Shown: positions 7,316-14,407 of the stretch, one piece after another
Layout of the letters: every line of letters starts with the position of its first letter
Position numbering within the stretch: position 1 is the stretch's first letter
Assembly (NCBI GenBank): GCA_937891245.1
Contig: CALAGB010000509.1
Location: 1 to 18,414, forward strand
Source: an uncultured Thermomicrobiales bacterium
GTDB taxonomy: Bacteria > Chloroflexota > Chloroflexia > Thermomicrobiales > Thermomicrobiaceae
DNA length: 18,414 nt
Direction: 5' to 3'
Made by a program: the position numbers and the translations under genes
Notes under the pieces: model-generated
What the model saw: the letters and a program-made list of their open reading frames with translations, nothing else
What the model was told of the DNA's origin: nothing
The model's database searches: none

Positions 7316-8413
7316 ATGACCGCGATCGAGCAGATCAAAGGGAAACGGGCCGGGGTTGGGCTACGGGCGTGCGATCCGAAGCTGGCCTCACCGGGCTACA
7401 CGCTCTTCGCGCCGCTGACCGGCGGCGGGGCGGTCTATCTGATCGATCTTGGTGGCGAAATCGTGCACCGGTGGCAGATGCCGTACGCACCGGGGCTCTA
7501 TGGCCGGCTGACCGAGCGCGGCACGCTCATCTTCAACGGTAAGGTGCCGGAGGAGTCAGAGCGCTTCATCGCCGAGAAGGGGTGGAAGGGCGGCGCTCTC
7601 CTCGAAGTCAGCTGGGATGGCGACGTGCTCTGGGAATTGCGTCATCCCGACCATCATCACGACGGCATCATGCTGCACAACGGCAACGTTCTCTTCCTCT
7701 GCCTTGGCCGGGTGCCCAATGAAATCGCGGCTGGCGTGCTCGACGGTGAGGAGCCGCATGACCTGTATGCCGACTACCTGGTAGAGATGACCCGCTCGGG
7801 TGACGTCGTCTGGGAATGGCGCAGCTGGAAACACCTCGATCCGCTGACAGATAAGCCGCTTGCGGTGCGTGAGGATCGAGAGGAATGGACGCACGGCAAT
7901 ACCGTGGCCGAACTGCCGAACGGTGACATTCTGATCAGCTTCCGCGATCTCTCGACCATCGCCATCATCGACCGGCAGAGCGGCGACCTGCGCTGGCGCT
8001 TCGGCTCGCCAAACCTGGCACAGCAGCATGCGCCGACGCCGCTGCCGAACGGCAACATCCTCGTCTTCGACAACGGCACGCGCCGGGCGGACCATTTCAT
8101 GCCGTATTCGCGCGTGTTGGAGATCGATCCGGGCAGCAGCGAGATCGTTTGGCGCTATCAGGAGCGGCAGGAGGTTGATTTCTTCGCGCCGCATCTCTCG
8201 AACGCGCAGCGCTTGCCGAACGGCAACACACTGATCTGCGAAGGGACCTTTGGCCGGATCTTCGAGGTGACCGCAGCGGGCGAAACGGTCTGGGAATACG
8301 TCAACCCGTTCTACGCCGCTCCGCCCAACAAGCCGGAAAGCCCGCCTCGCAATGCCCTCTTCCGCGCTTACCGTTACCCGCCGGAGCAGGTTGTACCGTT
8401 GCTTGACAGATGA
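7316..8413 (+). CDS. Arylsulfotransferase-like beta-propeller protein
   Basis: 365-residue protein resembling the arylsulfotransferase (ASST) family. Repeated propeller blades end in paired patterns such as DGDVLWEL, SGDVVWEW, SGDLRWRF, SSEIVWRY and GETVWEY, each followed by LPNG(N/D)IL-type strands (for example RLPNGNTLICEGTFGR). A histidine cluster (HPDHHHD, about 110-116) and HAPTPLPNGN are candidate active-site positions, because ASST enzymes pass sulfate through a histidine. No signal peptide is visible, unlike the periplasmic enterobacterial enzymes, so a cytosolic role is implied. Start 7316 is chosen over the in-frame ATG at 7250 because GAAGGAG lies 5 nt upstream and homology-like sequence begins after it. 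The true donor and acceptor are unknown; a PQQ-like or structural propeller is the alternative. Confidence 0.82.
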   Translation: MTAIEQIKGKRAGVGLRACDPKLASPGYTLFAPLTGGGAVYLIDLGGEIVHRWQMPYAPGLYGRLTERGTLIFNGKVPEESERFIAEKGWKGGALLEVSWDGDVLWELRHPDHHHDGIMLHNGNVLFLCLGRVPNEIAAGVLDGEEPHDLYADYLVEMTRSGDVVWEWRSWKHLDPLTDKPLAVREDREEWTHGNTVAELPNGDILISFRDLSTIAIIDRQSGDLRWRFGSPNLAQQHAPTPLPNGNILVFDNGTRRADHFMPYSRVLEIDPGSSEIVWRYQERQEVDFFAPHLSNAQRLPNGNTLICEGTFGRIFEVTAAGETVWEYVNPFYAAPPNKPESPPRNALFRAYRYPPEQVVPLLDR

Positions 8414-8445
8414 ACGAAGTCGTTCGGTTCACATGAATGCAACCC

Positions 8446-8543
8446 TGTCATCCTGGACCGCAGTGAAGGATCTCCTTTTCACTTCCCTTACCTAGAGCTT
8501 GGAGGAACGCACGAGAGATTCTTCGCTGCTGCTCAGAATGACA
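8446..8543. repeat. MITE/REP-like imperfect inverted repeat
   Basis: The left arm (8446-8475, beginning TGTCATCCTGGACCGC) and right arm (8513-8543, ending GCTCAGAATGACA) are imperfect reverse complements over about 30 bp, roughly three quarters identical. The 37-nt middle is unrelated. The arms resemble a dispersed element of the GTCATTCTGAG...GAAGAATCTCT type that I recall from many bacterial genomes. It could form a long hairpin and occupies most of the 232-bp gap downstream of the arylsulfotransferase-like gene. No ORF is inside it. Confidence 0.65.
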
Positions 8544-8592
8544 AGTAGGCCATCGAATACGGGTCGCGCGAGGAATCGCGTCTCGACGCGCG

Positions 8593-8630
8593 CCCGATCG
8601 TGTGCACAATGATCTGAGCGAACGATCGGG
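8593..8630 (+). promoter_or_regulatory. 9-bp perfect inverted repeat before the ridA-like gene
   Basis: CCCGATCGT (8593-8601) and ACGATCGGG (8622-8630) are exact reverse complements with a 20-nt spacer. The right arm ends 3 nt before the ribosome-binding site GAGGAGG (8634-8640). It could be a repressor operator or an RNA hairpin affecting initiation. Function is inference. Confidence 0.4.
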
Positions 8631-8645
8631 TACGAGGAGGCGATC

Positions 8646-9131
8646 ATGCGGATTGAAGCGAAGCTCGAAGAATTGGGGCTTGTCTTGCCCGAACCGGCCA
8701 AGGTGCCGCCGGGTGTGCAGCTGCCGTTCCCGTGGGTCCTGGTGCGCGGCAACCGGCTTTTTGTCTCCGGCCACGGGCCGCAACTGCCGGATGGATCGCT
8801 GGCCGGGCCGTTCGGCAAGGTGGGCGCGGATCTCACTCTTGAGCAGGGCTACGAAGCGGCGAAGCTGACCGCCCTGTCGATTCTCGGCAGCATCAAGCGC
8901 GAAATCGGCGATCTCGACCGCGTCGTCGCCTGGCTGCGTGTCTTTGGCATGGTCAACGCCGCGCCCGGCTTCAACCGCACCCCACCCGTCATCAACGGCT
9001 TCTCCGACCTGATCCTGGAACTTTACGGACCGGACGCCGGGGCACATGCGCGCTCGGCGGTCGGGTTGGCCGAGCTTCCGTTTGATATCCCGGTGGAGAT
9101 CGAGGCCGAAGTTGAGATCGCGCTTCTATAG
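8646..9131 (+). CDS. RidA/YjgF-family imine/enamine deaminase
   Basis: 161-residue Rid-superfamily protein. RidA enzymes hydrolyse reactive 2-aminoacrylate and related imines, releasing ammonia and protecting PLP enzymes. The visible core is VSGHGPQLPDG (40-50), a central helix with AAKLTALSIL, and the C-terminal signature ARSAVGLAELPFDIPVEIE with the carboxylate-binding Arg at 136, corresponding to the catalytic Arg of classical RidA. It is longer than the usual 125-130 residues, mostly through an N-terminal extension and an insert around 100-125, so it belongs to a longer Rid subgroup. ATG 8646 follows GAGGAGG with 5-nt spacing. The next gene, a dehydratase-like PLP enzyme, starts 15 nt downstream, which fits the RidA role directly. 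The actual substrate may differ from 2-aminoacrylate. Confidence 0.9.
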   Translation: MRIEAKLEELGLVLPEPAKVPPGVQLPFPWVLVRGNRLFVSGHGPQLPDGSLAGPFGKVGADLTLEQGYEAAKLTALSILGSIKREIGDLDRVVAWLRVFGMVNAAPGFNRTPPVINGFSDLILELYGPDAGAHARSAVGLAELPFDIPVEIEAEVEIALL

Positions 9132-9146
9132 AAGAGGGGATACGGC

Positions 9147-10112
9147 ATGACGTCGAATGCTGAGCCGGTCACGATCGACGAGATCCGTGCCGCGCGTGAA
9201 CGGATCGCCGATGCGATCGTGCGCACGCCGCTGGTACGGTTCAATTACGAGGATGCGCCGGCCGAGATCTACCTGAAGCTCGAAAACCTGCAGCCGATCG
9301 GCTCCTTCAAGCTGCGTGGCGCCGGTAACGCCATGCTTTCGGCACCGCGCGAGCAGTTGGCGCAAGGCGTCTGGACAGCGAGTGCCGGCAACATGGCGCA
9401 GGGCGTCGCCTGGTACGCCCGGCGGCTTGGCGTGCCCTGCACCGTCGTCGCGCCCGATCACGCACCGGAGACAAAGCTGGCGGCGCTGGCGCGGCTCGGT
9501 GCCAACGTGATCAAGACGCCGTTCGACTCGTGGTTCCGCATTCTGTCGACGCACGAGTTCCCCGGCGTGCACGGCGTCTTCGTCCATCCGGTCAGCGACC
9601 GTGCGGTCATGGCCGGCAACGGCACGATTGGGCTCGAGATTCTCGAAGATCTGCCCGATGTCGATGCGGTCATCACGCCGTACGGCGGCGGTGGGCTGAG
9701 CAGCGGGGTTGCGTCGGCCCTGCGCGCGCTCAGGCCGGAGACAAAACTGTATGCCTGCGAGGTCTCGACCGCCGCGCCGCTGGCGCCGTCCTTCGCCGCC
9801 GGTTCGCCGCAGGAGGTCGAATACACCGCTACCTTTGTCGACGGCATGGGTGGACCCAGAGTGCTGGCCGACATGTGGCCGCTTGTGAGCAAGCTGCTCG
9901 ACGGCTCGCTCGTCGTCGAGCTCGACGAGATCGGGTCCGCCATTCGCCTCCTGGCCGAACGCAACCGCGTCATCGCCGAAGGTGCGGGCGCTTCGCCGGT
10001 CGCGGCTGCACTGGCGGGGAAGGCGGGCAGCGGGAAGGTCGTCTGCGTCGTTTCCGGCGGCAATCTCGACACGGCCAAGCTGATCACGATCCTGCAGGGC
10101 GGGGTGCCGTAG
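9147..10112 (+). CDS. Serine/threonine dehydratase-like PLP enzyme (fold type II)
   Basis: 321-residue cytosolic enzyme of the tryptophan-synthase-beta PLP family, predicted to deaminate serine or threonine (or a related hydroxy-amino acid such as 3-hydroxyaspartate) to the 2-oxoacid. Lys55 in IGSFKLRGA is the PLP Schiff-base residue. ASAGNMAQGVAW is the substrate-carboxylate loop, PYGGGGLSSG the phosphate-binding glycine loop, and CVVSGGNLD near the C terminus contacts the PLP pyridine nitrogen. There is no C-terminal ACT domain, so it resembles catabolic rather than allosteric biosynthetic threonine dehydratases. GAGGGG precedes the ATG. It follows the RidA-family gene by 15 nt, almost certainly in one operon, where RidA would clear its enamine product. 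Racemase activity is a possible alternative in this family. Confidence 0.9.
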   Translation: MTSNAEPVTIDEIRAARERIADAIVRTPLVRFNYEDAPAEIYLKLENLQPIGSFKLRGAGNAMLSAPREQLAQGVWTASAGNMAQGVAWYARRLGVPCTVVAPDHAPETKLAALARLGANVIKTPFDSWFRILSTHEFPGVHGVFVHPVSDRAVMAGNGTIGLEILEDLPDVDAVITPYGGGGLSSGVASALRALRPETKLYACEVSTAAPLAPSFAAGSPQEVEYTATFVDGMGGPRVLADMWPLVSKLLDGSLVVELDEIGSAIRLLAERNRVIAEGAGASPVAAALAGKAGSGKVVCVVSGGNLDTAKLITILQGGVP

Positions 10113-10213
10113 GCGGAGCGGGCAGCCCGATCTCCGAACCTCTCGCGGCAGTCCGGGTCTAGGAATGTTTTGCAGCGAACGTACAGGTATTCCCGCAAGG
10201 CTCGCTTGTTCGC

Positions 10214-10274
10214 CCGTCGCCTGCGGTTGGAAACCGTCGGGCGACGGACGCCGTCGGCGTAACAGGATTACGCC
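10214..10274 (+). promoter_or_regulatory. Two tandem hairpins between the dehydratase and amine oxidase genes
   Basis: The first hairpin pairs CCGTCGCC (10214-10221) with GGCGACGG (10240-10247) and, inside it, CGGTT with AACCG around a GGA loop. The second pairs GGCGTAA (10256-10262) with TTACGCC (10268-10274) around a 5-nt loop. Neither is followed by a U-run. They could end the ridA-dehydratase transcript inefficiently or act in the leader of the amine oxidase gene. A weak TTGCCC-N18-TAGGAT hexamer pair follows at 10280-10309. I saw nothing else in this 263-bp gap. Confidence 0.4.
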
Positions 10275-10375
10275 TGCGTTTGCCCCGTGGCGCTCAAAAG
10301 CATTAGGATGGTCTCTTCCAGAGTGACGACGGGGTCGGCTGAACGCGGTAGTCCGTCATCAAGGAAGGCGATCAG

Positions 10376-12335
10376 ATGGCAACGCAAACAGAGCGACGTA
10401 CCGGACATCCACTCGATCCGCTGACCGCTGAGGAGATCGTTGAGGCGGTGCGGATTCTCCGCGGGCAACGGTCGTTGTCGGAGCGCTGCCGCTTCATTCA
10501 GGTTGCCCCTGCACGAGCCGTCGAAAGCGCAGGTGCTCGCCTCTGACGGGAACACGCGCGTCGATCGTGAGGCGTTTATCATCGTGCTCGACAACGCGAG
10601 ACAGGAATCGTATCACGGGGTTGTCTCTCTCACGCGACAGAAGGTGCGCTCCTGGGAACGGATTCCGAACGCTCAGCCTCCGATCGCCATCGATGAATTT
10701 GTGGGATGTGAAGCCGCCTGCAAGCGAGATCCGGAATTTCAGGCGGCGTTGCGGCGACGAGGGATCACGGATGTCGAGACGGTGATTGTCGATCCGTGGT
10801 CCGCAGGTGCCTATGAGGACGACCAGGGGCGACGCCTCGTGCGGGCGCTCACCTTCGCGCGGTTCAGCCCGACCGACAACGCCTACGCACATCCGATCGA
10901 TAACCTCGTCACGATCGTCGACCTCAACGAGATGAAGGTGCTACGCATCGACGATTATGGCGTCGTGCCGGTGCCGCAAATCCCGGGTAACTACGGGGCC
11001 GATGATACGAAAGCGCCGGTTCAACTCAAAGCGCTGGAAATTCACCAGCCGGACGGGCCGAGTTTTGAGATTGATGGTCAGAGCGTGCGCTGGGAGCGGT
11101 GGCAATTTCGGATCGGTTTCACGCCACGCGAAGGGCTTGTCCTCTATACGATCGGCTTCGAGGACCAGGGACGTCTTCGCTCGATTCTGTACCGTGCGTC
11201 GCTCTCGGAGATGGTCGTACCGTATGGCGATGTCTCGCCGGTTCACAGCCATAAGAACGCCTTCGATGGCGGCAAATATAACATCGGCGCGCTCGCCAAT
11301 TCTCTTGAGCTTGGCTGCGATTGTCTCGGTGTGATTCGCTACTTCGATGCGACGCTCGCCGGCAGCGATGGCAGCCCAGTGGTCATCCGTAACGCGATCT
11401 GCATGCACGAAGAGGATTACGGCATCCTCTGGAAGCACGTCGATTTCCGCATCGAGCAGACCGAAGTCCGGCGCTCGCGCCGGCTGGTTGTCTCCTGGAT
11501 TACGACGGTCGGCAATTACGAGTACGGCCTCTTCTGGTACTTCTACCAGGACGGATCACTTGAATTTGAAGTCAAGCTCACCGGTATCCTTTCGGTTGGA
11601 GCGCTCAAGCGGGGCGAAACGAGCAAATACGGCCAGGTTCTGAATGCCGATGGCCTCTATGCACCGATCCACCAGCACTTCTTCAACCTGCGCCTCGACG
11701 TCGACATTGATGGCGTTACGAACTCGATGTACGAGATTGATATCGAGCGGGAGTCCGCCGGTGGGCATAATCCGGAGAAGAATGGCTTCTACGCGCGAGC
11801 GACCGTACTTCAGCGTGAGTTGGAAGCGCAGCGCACGGTCGACGCGCTCAAGGGCCGCTTCTGGAGGATTGTCAACCCGCACACGATGAACTCGGTTGGC
11901 GAACCGGTTGGCTACCGGCTGATCCCGGGATCGAACACGGTCATGTTTGCGGATTCCGCGGCGAGCATTGCCAAACGCGCTACGTTCGCGACCAAGAACC
12001 TCTGGGTTACGCCCTACGCCGAGCAGGAGCGGTATGCTGCTGGAGATTACCCCAACCAGCATCCGGGCGGCGCCGGGCTGCCCGAATGGACACTGGCGAA
12101 TCGCAGCATCGAAGAGACCGATCTTGTGCTCTGGTACACCATCGGTTCCAATCACGTTGCCCGCCTGGAGGATTGGCCGGTGATGCCGGTCATGTACACC
12201 GGCTTCATGCTTCGGCCCGACGGCTTCTTCAACGACAATCCGGCAATGGATGTGGCGCCGTCGCATCATCACGGGCACGGTCATGGGCATGTTCACGTGA
12301 ATGGTCAGGGAACCAGTCACGACAGGAAATCATAG
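10376..12335 (+). CDS. Primary (copper/topaquinone) amine oxidase, apparent +1 frameshift near the start
   Basis: Oxidises primary amines to aldehydes, releasing ammonia and H2O2. The true start appears to be ATG 10376 (AAGGAAGG 7 nt upstream), encoding HPLDPLTAEEI and on to RFIQVA. That frame stops at 10544-10546, while the rest of the protein continues in the next frame from LHEPSK. Removing one C from 10506-10509 restores a 652-residue product, close to Arthrobacter AGAO. On that numbering Tyr381 in TVGNYEY is the topaquinone precursor, Asp297 in AFDGGKY the catalytic base, and His432, His434 (HQH) and His593 (NHVARLEDWP) the copper ligands; all lie within one residue of the AGAO positions as I recall them. 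NSLELGCDCLG is also intact. The C-terminal tail is unusually His-rich. No signal peptide. A sequencing error or very recent mutation is likelier than an old pseudogene. Confidence 0.9.
10505..10511 (+). other. Putative frameshift site in the amine oxidase gene
   Basis: GTT GCC CCT GCA reads V-A-P-A and soon stops. If one C of the four at 10506-10509 is skipped, GTT GCC CTG CAC GAG reads V-A-L-H-E and joins the 600-codon downstream frame. Both sides match amine-oxidase N-terminal sequence, so the junction is placed to within a few bases. Confidence 0.8.
12264..12320 (+). other. Histidine-rich C-terminal tail of the amine oxidase
   Basis: The codons after VAPS encode HHHGHGHGHVHV followed by NGQGTSH, with eight His in 19 residues. 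The segment lies beyond the conserved end of the enzyme (LRPDGFFNDNPAMDV), so it is an added tail, probably disordered and able to bind Cu, Ni or Zn. Confidence 0.75.
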
Positions 12336-12358
12336 CGAGGCGGTTCCCTCGGGAAAGG

Positions 12359-13630
12359 TCAGTATCCGAGCATCTCTGCCGCTTGCATAACCGCTCGCGC
12401 GTAGGCGCTGGCGCCATCGTAATTCGGATGGAAGCAGTCGCCGTATTTCGCCGGATAGAGCAGCGGTTGCTCGACGTCGGGAATCGCGGAATTGATGTTG
12501 GCCTCGTTCGGATACTGAGTCCAGCTGTCTACGCCGTCAGGTGCGGCCGCGCCACAGACCGGTTGTGGTGACTCATGCCCGCGAAAATCTTCCGCCACCG
12601 AAGCGAAGGCGATGCGACCGGGGTAGGCGCTCGCTTCGTCCGACACGATCTGGCTCAGCGAGGTATTGAAGGCGTTGATCGCCTGTTCGGTTCGATCAAA
12701 GCAACTGAGCGCCCGACCCTTCTGGATCGCGCTCGTGCAGAGATCGTCGCTCGGAATGATCGTATTCGGCTGGCGTCCGATCTGGGCAATGACCCAACCG
12801 AGGCCGCTGGTAAACGGTTTCACCGACCCCTTCCCCCGCAGAACGTGCTCGTTGAAGCCCTGCACGAGCGCGGCGATCGGCGAAAGCACCGGCGAAACCG
12901 TCTTGAGCAGGTTGGCGTAGCGCAAGATCCAGCTATCCTGGTTGAACGGGTTGTAGTAGCCGGTGACGACGACCTTGACGTTAGGGTAGTCGGCCAGCAA
13001 GGCGTCAATCTGGGCGCGCAGGTTGGCGGCCGTCTCGCCGCTGAGTTGATCCATGGAGGTAACAAAGTCGTCGTCGCTGATCGACATAAGATTCATGATC
13101 ACCGTCGGGTCGGACCAATTGAGATCATCGATGCCGACGGTCACACTGACCAACGCCGGTGATCCGGGTGAGCGCTGTGAGAGCGACGAACGCAGTTCCA
13201 GAAATTGCTCGTTCACCTGCTGCAAGCGGCAGTTTGCGACATAGCGCGCCGGGGTGCTGTCCCAGCACTGGCCAATTTGGGTGGCCGTGTGGCTGAACGA
13301 CGCGCCGCTGCAGGCGAGCAGCGAATAATGGACGATCGGAATGTTCTCCGCCAGGCGCTGCTGCACCAGCGCGGGATACGACTCGTCCGAGCGATGACAC
13401 GGATTGGGTGCGTCGTCCATTAGCCCATAGCCGGAGGCGACGGAATCCCCGAGCGCGTAGTAGGAGAGCGTGAGGGGCGTTCGGTTCACGTCCGGCTGTA
13501 TGTCCGGGGCGTCGATTTCGCTGGTCATGGTCGTGGAGGCGGCGAGTGCCGGCTGCGCGGCGAGCAGCGGAGTCAGGAGCAAGAGGATGGTACAGAGCCA
13601 GAGCCGGCCACGGTGTGCCGCATGTCCCAT
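12359..13630 (-). CDS. Exported SGNH/GDSL-type esterase (SEST-like)
   Basis: 423-residue secreted hydrolase. The N terminus MGHAAHRGR, then the hydrophobic WLCTILLLLTPLLAA and QPALA-A, is a classic Sec signal peptide. Block I is ALGDSVASGYG with nucleophile Ser63, and block V is DCFHPNYDG with Asp398 and His401. Block III reads VTVGIDDLNW (166-169 = GIDD) where the family normally has GxND, so the oxyanion Asn is replaced by Asp168. The mature part has eight cysteines (such as NPCHR, LLACSG, GQCWD, ANCRL), compatible with disulfides as in SEST-like lipases. ATG 13630 is preferred over in-frame ATG 13663 because it gives a compact signal peptide and has GGTGGG 8 nt upstream. It converges on the amine oxidase gene with a 23-bp gap. 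Substrate could be a lipid, acylated sugar or polymer ester. Confidence 0.88.
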   Translation of the reverse strand: MGHAAHRGRLWLCTILLLLTPLLAAQPALAASTTMTSEIDAPDIQPDVNRTPLTLSYYALGDSVASGYGLMDDAPNPCHRSDESYPALVQQRLAENIPIVHYSLLACSGASFSHTATQIGQCWDSTPARYVANCRLQQVNEQFLELRSSLSQRSPGSPALVSVTVGIDDLNWSDPTVIMNLMSISDDDFVTSMDQLSGETAANLRAQIDALLADYPNVKVVVTGYYNPFNQDSWILRYANLLKTVSPVLSPIAALVQGFNEHVLRGKGSVKPFTSGLGWVIAQIGRQPNTIIPSDDLCTSAIQKGRALSCFDRTEQAINAFNTSLSQIVSDEASAYPGRIAFASVAEDFRGHESPQPVCGAAAPDGVDSWTQYPNEANINSAIPDVEQPLLYPAKYGDCFHPNYDGASAYARAVMQAAEMLGY

Positions 13631-13756
13631 AGATCGATCCCACCCAGGATAGTCGCGTGACATCTTCGAGGCGACCGCGCGGTTCGCTCTATGGGTTGAA
13701 CGATACCGACCACGGCTTGGTTACGTCAACCCGAAGTGGGTGGGCGATGGAACGTG

Positions 13757-14251
13757 CTAAGAATTCTCCTGCTCCGGCAGCAGGTAGTCCGGCACGTCTT
13801 CGGGATCGAGCAGGCCGATCGCTTCGGGGAATTCGGTGGCGAGGGCCTGGATCCGCTGGGCGGCGGATGGGTCGTTGGCGAGTTGCTTGGCCGCGGCGAC
13901 GGTGGGGGCCTGTTGCTCGATCTCGATGAGGAAGCCGCCACCGAGGGCCGAGGTGTAGATCGCTTCGCCCGGCTGCAGAATGAGATCCGCTGCCTCGCGC
14001 CAGCGCGGGTGGCCGGTCGGCGTTGAGGTGGTCATCCATTTGATCAGTTTGAAGCTGCCGTCCGGCTGGACGTGAATATAGAGCGCGACCGATTCACCGC
14101 GTTCGACGATGAGCTTGTCACCCTCGATGATGGCGTTCTCGCCGATGGCGGCGGCCAGTTCAGCCAGAAGATCGCGACGCGCGGCAGCCGACGTCGCGGC
14201 CGGTTTTTCGCTGGTCGTCAGTTCGGGTGACGTAGACTCATCCTCGGTCAA
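13757..14251 (-). CDS. Hypothetical protein, TTG start
   Basis: I do not recognise this 164-residue protein. Residues 1-25 are acidic, Ser/Thr/Ala-rich and probably disordered (TEDESTSPELTTSEKPAAT). A mixed alpha/beta region follows, with DLLAELAAAIG, a strand pair IIEGDKLIVERG and VALYIHVQPDGSFKLIKW, then LILQPGEAIYTSALGGGFLIEIE. A helical C-terminal part has TVAAAKQLANDPSAAQRIQAL and an acidic end. No signal peptide or membrane segment is seen. The frame is open further upstream, but the TTG at 14249-14251 has an ideal AAGGAG 6 nt before it, so it is chosen. It lies 126 bp upstream of the SGNH gene and divergent from the aldolase gene. That 126-bp gap holds only a 7-bp inverted repeat (13693-13732). 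Confidence 0.75.
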   Translation of the reverse strand: MTEDESTSPELTTSEKPAATSAAARRDLLAELAAAIGENAIIEGDKLIVERGESVALYIHVQPDGSFKLIKWMTTSTPTGHPRWREAADLILQPGEAIYTSALGGGFLIEIEQQAPTVAAAKQLANDPSAAQRIQALATEFPEAIGLLDPEDVPDYLLPEQENS

Positions 14252-14257
14252 GCGGCT

Positions 14258-14263
14258 CTCCTT
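14258..14263 (-). promoter_or_regulatory. Shine-Dalgarno AAGGAG deciding the TTG start at 14251
   Basis: Read on the minus strand, AAGGAG is followed by 6 nt and TTG ACC GAG. The in-frame ATG further upstream (MYNSLW...) has no such site and overlaps likely promoter sequence; a TACAAT -10-like hexamer lies on the minus strand at 14294-14299. Confidence 0.65.
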
Positions 14264-14349
14264 CAAGGGCGATCGACGATCATTCCATAATGAATTGTAC
14301 ATGGGAACAGCCCACGTACTCGCCCGATGCGACGCGGCAGAATCGACTA

Positions 14350-14358
14350 TGCTACGAT
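14350..14358 (+). promoter_or_regulatory. Extended -10 promoter candidate for the aldolase-dipeptidase operon
   Basis: TG-C-TACGAT is an extended -10 element; the hexamer is identical to the one proposed for the metY-type promoter. No good -35 lies 17 nt upstream, which extended -10 promoters tolerate. Transcription would start near 14365, leaving a leader of about 43 nt. Confidence 0.4.
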
Positions 14359-14407
14359 GCGGCAGCATGAACACGATGCACTGAAGCAAGCAAGGAGAGT
14401 GAGGACG

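Noticed and set aside
13693..13732. 7-bp inverted repeat GGGTTGA/TCAACCC between the SGNH and hypothetical genes
   Set aside because: The short arms, 26-nt spacer and lack of U-run or clear placement relative to a promoter make it compatible with chance.
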